DNA of 64,000 bases, taken from contig CAVVZJ010000001.1 of assembly GCA_963752755.1 (NCBI GenBank), positions 930,001-994,000 on the forward strand, in the 5' to 3' direction. Shown piece after piece: positions 1-8,147 of this stretch. A program made the position numbers and the translations under genes. Below the pieces are notes generated by a model that saw only the letters and a list, made by a program, of their open reading frames with translations, was not told where the DNA came from and made no database searches. How positions within the stretch are numbered: position 1 is the first letter of the stretch; each line of letters starts with the position of its first letter. The stretch comes from CAVVZJ01 sp963752755. GTDB taxonomy: Bacteria > Planctomycetota > Planctomycetia > Isosphaerales > Isosphaeraceae.

Positions 1-227
1 TCCCACCACGGCCCGATGACCAGGCTGACCACCCGACCGACCTGCGGGTCGGCCAGGAACTGGTCAAGCTGCGCCTGGAACGCCACCTCGCCGATCGCGT
101 CCCCGTAGTCGAAGCTCCGCCCCACGCGCTGGGCGAACTTCGCCGGCTCGACGATCCCTTCCTCCGGGTCATACGAGCGGACGGGGAGCCCTGCGAACTC
201 GCGGACGTGTTCTCCGAGCGTGGACAT
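1..227 (-). CDS. STM4015-family repeat protein, partial (runs off the left edge)
   Basis: Only the first 75 codons are in the window. The start is the ATG at 225-227. The N-terminus (STLGEHVREFAGLPVRSYD, then a SLVIGPWW segment) closely matches the N-terminus of the next gene upstream (283-1218), so the two are tandem paralogues. The FAGLPVR-YDPEEGI opening is what I recall for the STM4015 family of cytoplasmic leucine-rich-repeat-like proteins. The molecular function of that family is not known to me. It is probably co-transcribed with the upstream copy (55 nt gap). Confidence 0.6.
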   Translation of the reverse strand, partial: MSTLGEHVREFAGLPVRSYDPEEGIVEPAKFAQRVGRSFDYGDAIGEVAFQAQLDQFLADPQVGRVVSLVIGPWW

Positions 228-282
228 CGCTCCAGACCTCCTTCGGTGAGCAGGCCGTCCCCCGGCCCGCATGCGGGTCGGT

Positions 283-1218
283 TCATTCCCCCACGGCCAC
301 GTAACGTTCGCCGTCGTTCTCGTCAGCGTCCTGCTGGTCGTCGGCGTTGAGTTCGATGCCGAGGGCCTTGAGGCCGTCGAGCACCTCGTCGGAGACGTAG
401 TGGTGATGAATGTCCAGCCGCTTCAAGCTGGATAGCGCCCCGCCCTGGAGCAAGGCAACGACCCCCTCGTCGCCGAGCGTGCCGAGCGAGAGGTCGAGCA
501 CTTCGATCCGTCGCAAGACCGGCGCGTCGGCCAGCGCCACGGCCAGCACGTCGGCGCCGTCGAAGTCGCGCAGACCCAGGTATTTCAGCTTCGGGAATAC
601 CTCGCCGCTCAGGATCGGGGCCAGATCCGCGACGGTGGCACCGCCGCCGTAATACTCGTCTCCCAGCCAGAGTTCCAGGTGCTCCAGGTTCGGCAGTTGC
701 GCCGCGGCGACCGTTCGCACGACCTCGCCATCTAGGCCGCCGCTCTCGATCACCAGGACGCGCAGCGAATCATGACTCAACCCGTCGCCGAACGACAGGT
801 TGTTCCCCCCGCGGACCCGGAAATGCTCCAGCGCTGGGAAGGCTGCGAGCAACGGAGAGACGTCCGACTGGTTGATCCACGAGATCTCGCACTCGTCGTA
901 GGTGATGTCCCCGAAGAAGAGAGCCTTGAGGCTCCGCAACCGGTCCTTCGCCGCCACGAGGGATGCGACGAGGCTCGACGAGTCGCTCTGACCATCGTAG
1001 AGCCCCTCCCAGGGCCCGATGACCAGCGCCACGACCTGCGAGGCCGCCGGGTCGTCGAGGAATCGGCTCAGGAGCGACTCCATCGACCGCCCCGTGGGTG
1101 GATCGTACTCGGAGGCGAGACGCGGAGCCGAGTCCAGTGGGTCCTGAATGCCCTCCTCGGGGTCATACTCGCGAACCGGTAAGCCTGCAAATTCCTCGGG
1201 ATGCTCGGAGATCGTCAT
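283..1218 (-). CDS. STM4015-family leucine-rich-repeat-like protein
   Basis: 311 residues from the ATG at 1216-1218; an upstream in-frame extension is possible but lacks the conserved opening. The N-terminal 70 residues carry the family opening (EEFAGLPVREYDPEEGI) and a VVALVIGPWEGLYDG strand. The remainder has irregular leucine-rich repeats (for example LRVLVIESGGLDGEVVRTV, LPNLEHLELWLGDEYY, FPKLKYLGLRDFDGADV, LRRIEVLDLSLGTLGDEGV). The acidic tail ends in DDQQDADENDGER. No catalytic motif is visible and it is predicted cytoplasmic. Its paralogue lies immediately downstream. Family assignment is from recalled similarity; function is unknown, perhaps protein-protein binding through the LRR surface. 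Confidence 0.65.
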   Translation of the reverse strand: MTISEHPEEFAGLPVREYDPEEGIQDPLDSAPRLASEYDPPTGRSMESLLSRFLDDPAASQVVALVIGPWEGLYDGQSDSSSLVASLVAAKDRLRSLKALFFGDITYDECEISWINQSDVSPLLAAFPALEHFRVRGGNNLSFGDGLSHDSLRVLVIESGGLDGEVVRTVAAAQLPNLEHLELWLGDEYYGGGATVADLAPILSGEVFPKLKYLGLRDFDGADVLAVALADAPVLRRIEVLDLSLGTLGDEGVVALLQGGALSSLKRLDIHHHYVSDEVLDGLKALGIELNADDQQDADENDGERYVAVGE

Positions 1219-1458
1219 GGTGCCATTCCCACGATCCGGGCCTGATTCCGTCCCACGCGGATCATTCACCGATCAGCCGGACCTGAACTTTACCAGGGTG
1301 GCAACCCGACTTCAATCAATCAATCGAGCGTGCGCATGCGGCAACCCGCACCGCCCGTTCCCCGGGCAACCTTGCCTCGCCTGCGCTCATCGGACAGGGC
1401 CCGCTCGTAGGGATGCTCTGCGAGCGAGTCTCCGACCAGAACCGCCCCGTCCCGCCGA

Positions 1459-2890
1459 TCAGAACTGCTTGCGCTGGCGGCTCGACGGGATGCGTAGCGC
1501 CTTGCGATACTTCGTGACCGTCCGGCGCGCCACGGGGAAGCCGTGCTTGCCCAGCTCCTCGACGATCTCCTCGTCGGAAAGCGGGCTCGACTTGTCCTCC
1601 TTGGCGATGATCTCCAGCAGCTTCTGCTTGATCGTGTCCCAGGCGACCTCCTCGCCGTCGGCCGTGGTCGTGCCGCCGCCGAAGAACCGCTTCAGGGCGA
1701 AGATGCCGCGAGGGGTCTGCACCCACTTATCATCGACGGCCCGGCTGACGGTCGTGACGTGCACGCCCACCCGGTCGGCAATCTGCTGCATCTTCAAGGG
1801 TTCGATGTACTCGGGGCCCTTGTCGAGGAAGTCCTTCTGGTGGTCGATGATGGCGCGGGCGACCTTCAGCAGCGTGTTGCGCCTTTGCTCGATGCTCTCG
1901 ATCAGCCAGCGGGCCGACTGGATCTTCTTCTGGATGAACTCCCGAGCCGCCGGGTCGGCCTGCTTGTTCTTCAGGAGCCGTTGGTAGTGCTTCGAGATCG
2001 CCAGTTGCGGCGTGTGGTCATCGACGAGCCGGACCTGGTAACAGCCGTGCTCATCCGCCTCCACGATCAGGTCGGGCAGAACGTACTGGGCGTTGGTCGG
2101 CGTGAAGCGGGCGCCCGGCTTGGGGTCGAGACGGCGGAGGTGCTCCAGCGCCTCCTTGATCGTTTCGATGTCGAGGCCCGACTTCTTCTCGATGGCCGGC
2201 AGGCGGTTCTGCTGGAGGTCGTCCAGGTGGTTTCCGATGAGCACCTGGAGCACGTCGCGGCTCGGGATCTCGGGGGTCAACTGCAAGAGCAGGCATTCAC
2301 GGAGATCCCGGGCGCCGATGCCGGGCGGGTCGAGCTTCTGGACGAGCCGCAGCGCCTCCTCGCCCTCAGCGAGCGTGGCGTCGCCGCCGAAGTCGCGCAC
2401 GACCTCGTTGATGTCGAGACTCAAGTACCCGTGATCGTCCAGGTTGTAAATGATGTATTCCGCCAGGGCGCGGATGGTCGGGGTGCAGTCGAGGAAGCTG
2501 AGCTGGTCGCAGAGGTCATCGTGGATCGAGCGGGGCCGGTTGGCCATGTTCTGCATGGCGTCGTGCTTGCGGTCGGCCTCCTCGGCCAGGGCGGCACGGC
2601 TCGGACGGTGCGCCTCGGCGTACTGCTCGAACCACTCGTCGGCGCCATCGAACCCGTCGGCCTCTGCGGCCTCGGGGGCCTCCGAATCGGCTGGGGCCTC
2701 CTCGGTATTCGACTCGGCGCGGAGACGACTCGCGAAGGTCCACCAGCAGCGGATTCTCCATCAGTTCCTGGTCAATCCGCTCCTGGAGCGCCATGACAGG
2801 CAACTGGAGGATCTCCATCGACTGGATCATGCGGGGCGCCATGCGGAGGCGCATATCGGTCCGCATTTGTTGAGACGTGTCGAGTCGCAT
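1459..2890 (-). CDS. rpoN: RNA polymerase sigma-54 factor RpoN (frameshifted in this sequence)
   Basis: Sigma-54 directs RNA polymerase to -24/-12 promoters under control of AAA+ activators. The N-terminal activator-interacting region (MRLDTSQQMRTDMRLRMAPR, then IQSMEILQLPVMALQERIDQ) is in one frame from the ATG at 2888-2890. The acidic linker and the rest (RALAEYIIYNLDDHGYLS, core-binding region, HTH, RpoN box ARRTVTKYRKAL near the C-terminus) are in another frame. The frames join near 2715-2740, just after ENPLLVDLRE. The acidic linker reads well (SNTEEAPADSEAPEAAEADG) in the downstream frame, so a one-base indel in the sequence is likely. Total about 477 codons, normal for RpoN. It lies downstream of recR with a 260 nt gap. 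Confidence 0.9.
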
Positions 2891-3154
2891 GTCCTGAGTT
2901 CCGCCGAAGGAGGAGAGTCGATAGGTTTCCGGGTGTCTCCCTGCGATGCGATCCACCAAGCCGCGCGGGCGAGGTCAGCATCGGCCTCGAAGTCATTGCA
3001 CTAAGAGCAAATATTATGCCAACTCCACATCCCGGTCAAGCCGAAACTGGCCCGTCCCGGACCGGACGTCTGCCAACCCCTGGATTCTCCGCGATCCCGG
3101 AGCCCCGGTCCAGTGGGTGATTCGGGAACGGAGCGACCTCGGCCGACGTTTTCC

Positions 3155-3772
3155 TCAGAATCGCTGCCGGCCGGCCAGGGCGTCGGCGAGCATCTCCTTG
3201 TTGGCGAATTCCAGGGAACTGCCGGAAGCCAGGCCGCGGGCCAGTCGGCTGATCGACACGCCGGTCTCGGCCAGCCGGCCAGCGACGAGCATGGCGGTGC
3301 CGTCTCCTTCGAGGTTCGGATTCGTCGCCAGGATGACCTCGCGGACCTCGCCACCCGCCACGCGGGCCGCCAGCGCCTCGATCGTGAGCTGGTCGGGACC
3401 CAATCCTTGCAACGGCGCCAGTCGCCCGAGCAGGACATGATAGACGCCCCGGTACGACCCCGCCCGCTCCAGGGCCAGCAGATCCCGTGGCGTCTCCACG
3501 ACGCAGATCGTCCCGGCGTCGCGACGCGGATCACGGCAGATGGCGCAGAGTTCGTGCTCCGACTCCGTCAGGTGAAAGCACGCCGCGCAATGCCGGATGC
3601 GGTCCTTCGCCTCCCGAATCGCCTCGGCCAGCGCCAGTGCCTCCTCCGGCGGACATTTCAAGATGTGATGCGCCAGCCTTTCCGCCGACTTCGCCCCGAT
3701 GCCCGGCAGCCGCCCGAAGGCGGCCACCAGGCGCTCGAGGACCGTCGTCATGGGACCTTCCGGGTTCGCCAT
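3155..3772 (-). CDS. recR: Recombination mediator protein RecR
   Basis: 205 residues, the usual length. RecR with RecF/RecO loads RecA on gapped DNA. Seen in order: helix-hairpin-helix (RLPGIGAKSAERLAHHILK), a four-cysteine zinc site (HCAACFHL ... CAICRD), and a Toprim domain (CVVETPRDLLALERAG ... VILATNPNLEGDGTAMLV). Two starts are possible: ATG at 3772, or the ATG at 3751 preceded by GGAAGG, which gives MTTVLERLVAAFGRLPG and fits most RecR proteins better. It is third in the conserved dnaX-ybaB-recR order. The reading frame is intact. Confidence 0.95.
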   Translation of the reverse strand: MANPEGPMTTVLERLVAAFGRLPGIGAKSAERLAHHILKCPPEEALALAEAIREAKDRIRHCAACFHLTESEHELCAICRDPRRDAGTICVVETPRDLLALERAGSYRGVYHVLLGRLAPLQGLGPDQLTIEALAARVAGGEVREVILATNPNLEGDGTAMLVAGRLAETGVSISRLARGLASGSSLEFANKEMLADALAGRQRF

Positions 3773-3925
3773 GGGATTATCTCAGCCCTGGTTGACGCAT
3801 GGCCATGGTTGAGGGTCGATGGTCGATCAATCGATCAGAAACCATGATAACATTTCGCAGGCGAGAGGGGCGCCGACAGCTGTCGAAACGGTTATCTCTC
3901 ATCGGCCATCGAGATCCCGAATGCC

Positions 3926-4273
3926 TCATTCCTTCCCCGGCCCGAAAATCGCCGAGAGATCGGGCATCGGCAGTCCGCCGCCGGCCGACTGGAGGTGCTT
4001 GGCGGCCGCCTCGCGGGCCTTGGTCAGAGCCTGGTTGACCGCCGCGGTGATGAGGTCTTCAAGCAACTCACGGTCATCCTCCTGGAGCGTCTTCGGGTCG
4101 AGTCGGACGGACAGGACCTCCATCCGGCCATTGACCTTCACCGCGACCGCGCCGCCGCCGGAGGTCCCCTCGACCTGGACCTGGCCGAGCGACTCGGTCG
4201 CCTTCTCGACCGCCTCGCGGATCTTGCCGGCGTTGCGCAGCAGGTCGCCGAACTCGCCCAGCTTGTCGAACAC
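3926..4273 (-). CDS. ybaB: YbaB/EbfC-family nucleoid-associated protein
   Basis: 115 residues from a GTG start at 4271-4273, chosen because AAGGGAG lies about 8 nt upstream and FDKLGEFGDLLRNAGKIREA matches the family N-terminus. A longer in-frame reading upstream is Pro/Arg-rich and unlike the family. EbfC proteins are small dimeric DNA-binding proteins found next to dnaX and recR in very many bacteria. The central VQVEGTSGGGAVAVKVNGR and LLEDLITAAVNQALTKAREA segments are typical. It ends 154 nt before recR and begins about 90 nt after dnaX. Confidence 0.93.
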   Translation of the reverse strand: MFDKLGEFGDLLRNAGKIREAVEKATESLGQVQVEGTSGGGAVAVKVNGRMEVLSVRLDPKTLQEDDRELLEDLITAAVNQALTKAREAAAKHLQSAGGGLPMPDLSAIFGPGKE

Positions 4274-4364
4274 GGTCGGCTCCCTTCGTCTCTTTCGTGC
4301 TGGCTGGGGTGGCGGGGAATCGGTCGATTCCGCACGACCGGGCGGGACCACGGCCCCGCTCCCG

Positions 4365-6158
4365 TCACGACTCGGTGCCGCCTTCGTCCATCTCGACCTT
4401 GACGGGCCGGGCCTCGAACAGCTTCACCACGTCCTGAATCATCGGGTCGGCTTCCAGCTCCCCGGGATGAACGACCACCGGTCGCATCGGGGGCGAGGGG
4501 CCTTCCGGAGCTTTGGTCGCCGCCGTGCGCTCGAACCGGATCGTCAGGCCGCGGCCCATCACCAACCGCAAGGCCGACTCGATCCGGACCCGGGCATCCG
4601 GCTGCTCACAGGCATCAGCCACCCAATTGTACGCGGGGGGGACCGCAATGACCAGCACGCCCGGTTCCGGCAAGCCGCCTGGTTTGAGCCAGCCCAGGTG
4701 ACGGCCCCAGGGCGACCCCGCCGCCGTCTGGATCTCCGGCCACGACGCCTCCAGGCTCTCGATCGTCAACGGCCGCGGCTCGCCCGGATCGAAGCTTGGC
4801 GGAGGCGTCGGCGTCGGTTCGGGCACCTTGACGGCCGGTTGCGACGGCGATGCGACGGCGACCGGACCCGTCGCGGGCCGCGCCGCCGCTCCGTTCTCAG
4901 CCGCTACCGACTTTTTTTTTACAGCCGACCCACCCGGTGCCCCGGCGCCGTCGGCCGCGGTCAACCGGCCGATCAGCTCTCCCAGCTCGGTGAAGTCTTC
5001 CAGCCGCGCCACCCGCCCCAGGGCCACCTCGACCAGAATCCGGCCGTGCGGGCTGCCGCGTAACCGTCCCCGCGCCTCGGCCAGGATCTGCAGGGCCGCC
5101 AGGATCGAGTCGAGCGGCCAGCTCTTCGCGATCCCCTGAAGACGTTCCCGCGGCCCGGGTGCCGACGACAGCAGTTCCGGCCCGGCCCCGGCGGCGAGAA
5201 CCATCACGTCGCGGAGGAATTCCAGCAATTCGCTCAGCAAATCCACCGGCTGCACGCCCGAGCCGGCGGCCTGGTCCAGCAGGGTCAACGCTTTCGCCAG
5301 ATCGTGCCCGGCCAGGGCGTCGAGCAGATCAAGCACGCGGTCATCCGGCGCCAGGCCGAGCGCCTGGTGGACCAGTTCGGCCGTCAGTGTCTGATTCCCG
5401 AATGAGAGCAGTTGCTCCAGCAACGACTGTGCATCCCGCATCGAGCCACCCGCCCGACGCGCCACGATCTGCAAGGCTTCCCGGTCCGCATGGACCTTCT
5501 CCCGCTCGCAGATCCCGGCCAGCGATTCGACGATCTGATCCGGTTTGATGCCGGCGAAGTCGTACTTCTGGCAGCGCGAGAGGATCGTCACCGGAATCTT
5601 GTTCGGCTCGGTTGTCGCGAAGAAGAACTTGACGTGTTCGGGCGGCTCCTCCAGTGTCTTGAGCAGGGCGTTGAAGGCTCCCGTCGAGAGCATGTGGACT
5701 TCGTCGATGTAATAAATCTTGAACCGTGCCCGACTTGGCCGCAGCCCCGCGTTCTGTCGAAGCTCGCGCACCGCCTCGACGCCGTTGTTGCTGGCCCCGT
5801 CGATCTCGATGACGTCCACATCCTGCCCGACGCTGATCGCCCGGCAGATGTCGCACTCGTTGCACGGCTTGTCCGTCGGCCCGTGCACACAGTTCAGGCA
5901 CTTGGCAAAGATCCTCGCCATCGACGTCTTGCCGACGCCCCGGGTTCCGCTGAACAGATACGCGTGCGTCACCCGATTCAGCCGGATCGCATTGCGCAAC
6001 GCCTGGACGACGTGGTCCTGTCCCACGACGTCCTCAAACCGTTGCGGCCGATACCGACGGGCGACGACGGTGTAGCCGTCGCTCGGTTTCTGTGCGTCCC
6101 CGTCGCCCTCGGGGGTCGCTCGCGTTCGGGCCACGGCGCCCTCCCTAGCCTTCGCCAT
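4365..6158 (-). CDS. dnaX: DNA polymerase III subunit tau (with probable gamma form)
   Basis: 597 residues from the ATG at 6156-6158 (MAKAREG). The clamp-loader ATPase shows a P-loop (GTRGVGKTSMARIF), a four-cysteine zinc module (CLNCVHGPTDKPCNECDIC), DEVHMLS as Walker B and the SRC sensor (ILSRCQKYDF). The AAA+ and collar domains cover about residues 1-365; the tail that would bind polymerase and helicase follows a Pro-rich linker. A run of nine A lies at codons 413-416 (4912-4920), and both alternative frames stop within about five codons, which would give a gamma form of about 418-421 residues (see separate entry). The SRP RNA gene lies directly upstream. The frame is intact over its whole length. 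Confidence 0.96.
   Translation of the reverse strand: MAKAREGAVARTRATPEGDGDAQKPSDGYTVVARRYRPQRFEDVVGQDHVVQALRNAIRLNRVTHAYLFSGTRGVGKTSMARIFAKCLNCVHGPTDKPCNECDICRAISVGQDVDVIEIDGASNNGVEAVRELRQNAGLRPSRARFKIYYIDEVHMLSTGAFNALLKTLEEPPEHVKFFFATTEPNKIPVTILSRCQKYDFAGIKPDQIVESLAGICEREKVHADREALQIVARRAGGSMRDAQSLLEQLLSFGNQTLTAELVHQALGLAPDDRVLDLLDALAGHDLAKALTLLDQAAGSGVQPVDLLSELLEFLRDVMVLAAGAGPELLSSAPGPRERLQGIAKSWPLDSILAALQILAEARGRLRGSPHGRILVEVALGRVARLEDFTELGELIGRLTAADGAGAPGGSAVKKKSVAAENGAAARPATGPVAVASPSQPAVKVPEPTPTPPPSFDPGEPRPLTIESLEASWPEIQTAAGSPWGRHLGWLKPGGLPEPGVLVIAVPPAYNWVADACEQPDARVRIESALRLVMGRGLTIRFERTAATKAPEGPSPPMRPVVVHPGELEADPMIQDVVKLFEARPVKVEMDEGGTES
4912..4920 (-). other. A9 slippage site inside dnaX (candidate tau/gamma switch)
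   Basis: On the coding strand the gene reads GTA AAA AAA AAG TCG GTA GCG. Gain of one A gives ...AAA GTC GGT AGC GGC TGA; loss of one A gives ...AGT CGG TAG. Either event therefore ends the protein right after the collar domain. In Thermus thermophilus dnaX a run of nine A does this by transcriptional slippage; E. coli uses ribosomal frameshifting on AAAAAAG. A9 is striking in such GC-rich DNA. Its use here is inferred. Confidence 0.6.
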
Positions 6159-6213
6159 GTTCGCTCGCGGCGGTCGTTGACCACCGGCGTCTCGGCCCTC
6201 AGCCGATCCCCGC

Positions 6214-6340
6214 AGGGCCCCGGGTGAGCCGGGGAGGCGCTCCGCGCGCATGAAGGCGATGCTTATGGCTGCTCCCGTCAAGGCCTGACCAGGTTCGCAA
6301 GCCCCCATCGCCCGGGTCCCCCCCGGCTCACCCGGACCCC
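6214..6340 (-). ncRNA. ffs: Signal recognition particle RNA (4.5S type)
   Basis: The minus strand carries the SRP signature: CCTGGTCAGG then GGGAGCAGCCATAAGCA (about 6257-6292), the Ffh-binding symmetric and asymmetric loops. Flanking arms pair perfectly over 15 bp (CCGGGTGAGCCGGGG at the 5' side with CCCCGGCTCACCCGG at the 3' side), making a rod of about 125 nt without an Alu domain. A TCCCGCA/TGCGGGG pairing may extend both ends by about 10 nt. The apical loop reads CCTTGACGGG, not the usual GGAA tetraloop. The gene sits just upstream of dnaX, as in Bacillus. Ends are approximate. Confidence 0.88.
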
Positions 6341-6377
6341 CGCAAGCTTGCGGGACGCCGGTCTTTTGGAAAGATGA

Positions 6378-6406
6378 ATTGTCGGTCTTCCTCGCCCTGG
6401 GTGCAA
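6378..6406 (-). promoter_or_regulatory. Candidate sigma-70 promoter for the SRP RNA/dnaX
   Basis: On the minus strand TTGCAC (6401-6406) and GACAAT (6378-6383) are separated by exactly 17 nt, about 30 nt upstream of the SRP RNA 5' end. This is a prediction by eye. Confidence 0.4.
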
Positions 6407-6591
6407 GGTCAAGTTTCCGACGTCAGAGCGGCTATCCCGGTTCACCCGACCCAGTCCCGTTCCGCCCCCGGACCGGCGACCGCGGTGTCATCGGCCAGTT
6501 CGGCGCGGAAGGCGACCGGGTAAGGTCGCTTGTCTCGTTCTTTTGGCGAAACGGATACCGCCGCCCCCGCTCACGCGGGCGGGCGTCGTCC

Positions 6592-7566
6592 TCATTTCTT
6601 TTGCGAGATGAACACCTCGTTCCTGTGCTCCCGGGCGAAGTGGATGTCCAGCGTCCGCAAGTAGGTGTGAAGCCCGGCATCCTGGATCGGCAGGAGGTGC
6701 GCATCCTCGCCCGACTCGTTGTGATGCGAGTGCCACAACCCCGGCGGCGTCACGAACGCCGAGCCTGGCTTCCAGTCCGCCCGTCGGGCGTTGACGATCT
6801 TCCCCTCATCGTCGATCTGATCGCCGATCAAGGTGTAACAACCCGGCTTGCACTCGATGATGAAGTCGAGAGCAATCGACTCATGCTTGTGCGCCGGCTG
6901 CACCTTCCCCTTCGGCAAGACCCCGAACATCGCCCAGAGGACATGCGTGATCGTCCTCGTCTGGGGGAACCGCGCGTTGCCCAGGAGGATGCTCACGCGG
7001 TTTCGCTTCCCGGCCTCCGGGTCCCGCGCCACCTCCTCCAGTTCCGCCTCCTGCTGCTCGACCCCGTAGAGTGTTGGCTGGAAGCGTGCCGAGTCGGCCC
7101 GGGCGCCGAGATAGCGCAGCAACGGCTCGTCGTGCACGTAGTAGAACGCCGCCGTGTCTCCCCCCTCGTCGGCCCGGTGGCTCGCCTCGCCGCCGTGTGG
7201 CAGGACGAACGTGTCCCCCCGCTTCCAACGGATCTCCTGCCCCTCGAAGCTCGTCCGGCCCGAACCCCGGATGACGTGGAAGAGTTGCGAGGTGGCGTTC
7301 GGCCTCGTGCCGATCTGCTCGCCCGGGTTGATCCGCACGAAGTTGGCCAGCAGCGACGGGTTGCTCGCCGGCCCTTCGCACTCCAGCTTCGCGCTCAGGT
7401 CGAACGGGATGACCCGCGTCGCCCCCGACTCGTGCAATTCCGCCGGGAAATCCGCTAGGGGAATTCTGGAAATATAGCCCGCCTGGATGGGATTGGCAGC
7501 CTTGGTGTATTCGAAAAACTGGGCATCCTCGACGAGGGCGCCATTCCTGCCCGCTTGTGGGGCCAT
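6592..7566 (-). CDS. Bicupin protein, gentisate 1,2-dioxygenase-like
   Basis: 324 residues, intact, about the length of gentisate dioxygenases. The N-terminal cupin (about residues 75-150) has NATSQLFHVIRGSGRTSFEG, GDTFVLPHGGEASHRAD. The C-terminal cupin (about 220-310) has PAHKHESIALDFIIECKPG and TPPGLWHSHHNESGEDAHLL, giving candidate metal-binding histidines. Family members are Fe(II) ring-cleaving dioxygenases of aromatic acids such as gentisate. No other aromatic-degradation gene is nearby, so the true substrate cannot be named. It is a single gene between the SRP RNA promoter and the divergent hisS leader. Confidence 0.75.
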   Translation of the reverse strand: MAPQAGRNGALVEDAQFFEYTKAANPIQAGYISRIPLADFPAELHESGATRVIPFDLSAKLECEGPASNPSLLANFVRINPGEQIGTRPNATSQLFHVIRGSGRTSFEGQEIRWKRGDTFVLPHGGEASHRADEGGDTAAFYYVHDEPLLRYLGARADSARFQPTLYGVEQQEAELEEVARDPEAGKRNRVSILLGNARFPQTRTITHVLWAMFGVLPKGKVQPAHKHESIALDFIIECKPGCYTLIGDQIDDEGKIVNARRADWKPGSAFVTPPGLWHSHHNESGEDAHLLPIQDAGLHTYLRTLDIHFAREHRNEVFISQKK

Positions 7567-7687
7567 GGTAGAAACCTCCGGCTTCGTGGACGAGGAGCGG
7601 GCTCATGCGACGGCCATCGGTTGACCACCCGATACTCGTTCTCCGCCGGCATCCCACATGCCGGCCAACCCGACACGAACCCCGATC

Positions 7688-7945
7688 GTGTGCTAAACTT
7701 AACCCTGACGCTTTGACAGATCGCCCCGATCCCTTCGATGCCGCCCCCTCCGCTCCGATCGAACGACCCTCCCAAACGACGCGCGCCCCGATGCGGCATC
7801 CCCGGCGCCGAACAAACTTCAAAATGAAGCGATTGTCGGCTCAAACTTCTTGCCTTTCCTGGGGTTAAGGCTGCGGGCTTTGTGTTGCAAAGCGCGTCCC
7901 CTGGACGTCTTCAAGGCAACCTGTGAGCGTCCCGACAACGTCTCC
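7688..7945 (+). ncRNA. Candidate structured leader RNA, copy A, upstream of hisS
   Basis: This stretch shares three ordered blocks with 43422-43650 upstream of galM. Block I: an extended -10 (GTGTGC then TAAACT, 7688-7699) followed by TAACCCTG. Block II: CCGAACAAACTTCAAAATG (7808-7826), 17 of 19 bases the same as copy B. Block III: GCAAAGCGCGTCCC then GTCTTCAAGGC (7887-7917). Block II to III spacing is 79 nt here and 80 nt in copy B. A 6-bp hairpin (GCTTTG/CAAAGC) precedes block III, and GGACG/CGTCC can pair across it. An ATG in block II opens a 14-codon ORF (7824-7868). It is either a leader RNA, a leader peptide or a mobile regulatory repeat. Confidence 0.4.
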
Positions 7946-8147
7946 CGGCGTCTGCGGACCGTCGCCCGAGCGTCTCGGGGCCTTTCCGTGGGCGGGTCGA
8001 ATCTGCTAGCATCGGCGGGAGTCCCGCCCCACCGCGAAACGAACCCGACCGGGCGGCCGGACCTGGCCTCGGGTCTAGAGCCCGTCCCGATCCCGCGTCC
8101 CAACCCGACGCCCCCCGCGACTTCAGCTTCCTGAGGAAGACCACGCC

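Noticed and set aside
1543..2796. Long open frame of 417 codons opposite rpoN
   Set aside because: It is the antisense shadow of rpoN in GC-rich DNA, with Leu/Val/Arg-rich low-complexity translation and no ribosome site. Many similar frames occur opposite other genes.
4365..6158. A9 run in dnaX as just another indel error
   Set aside because: The nine-A length keeps the tau frame open to the end, and both other frames stop at once, a known functional arrangement.
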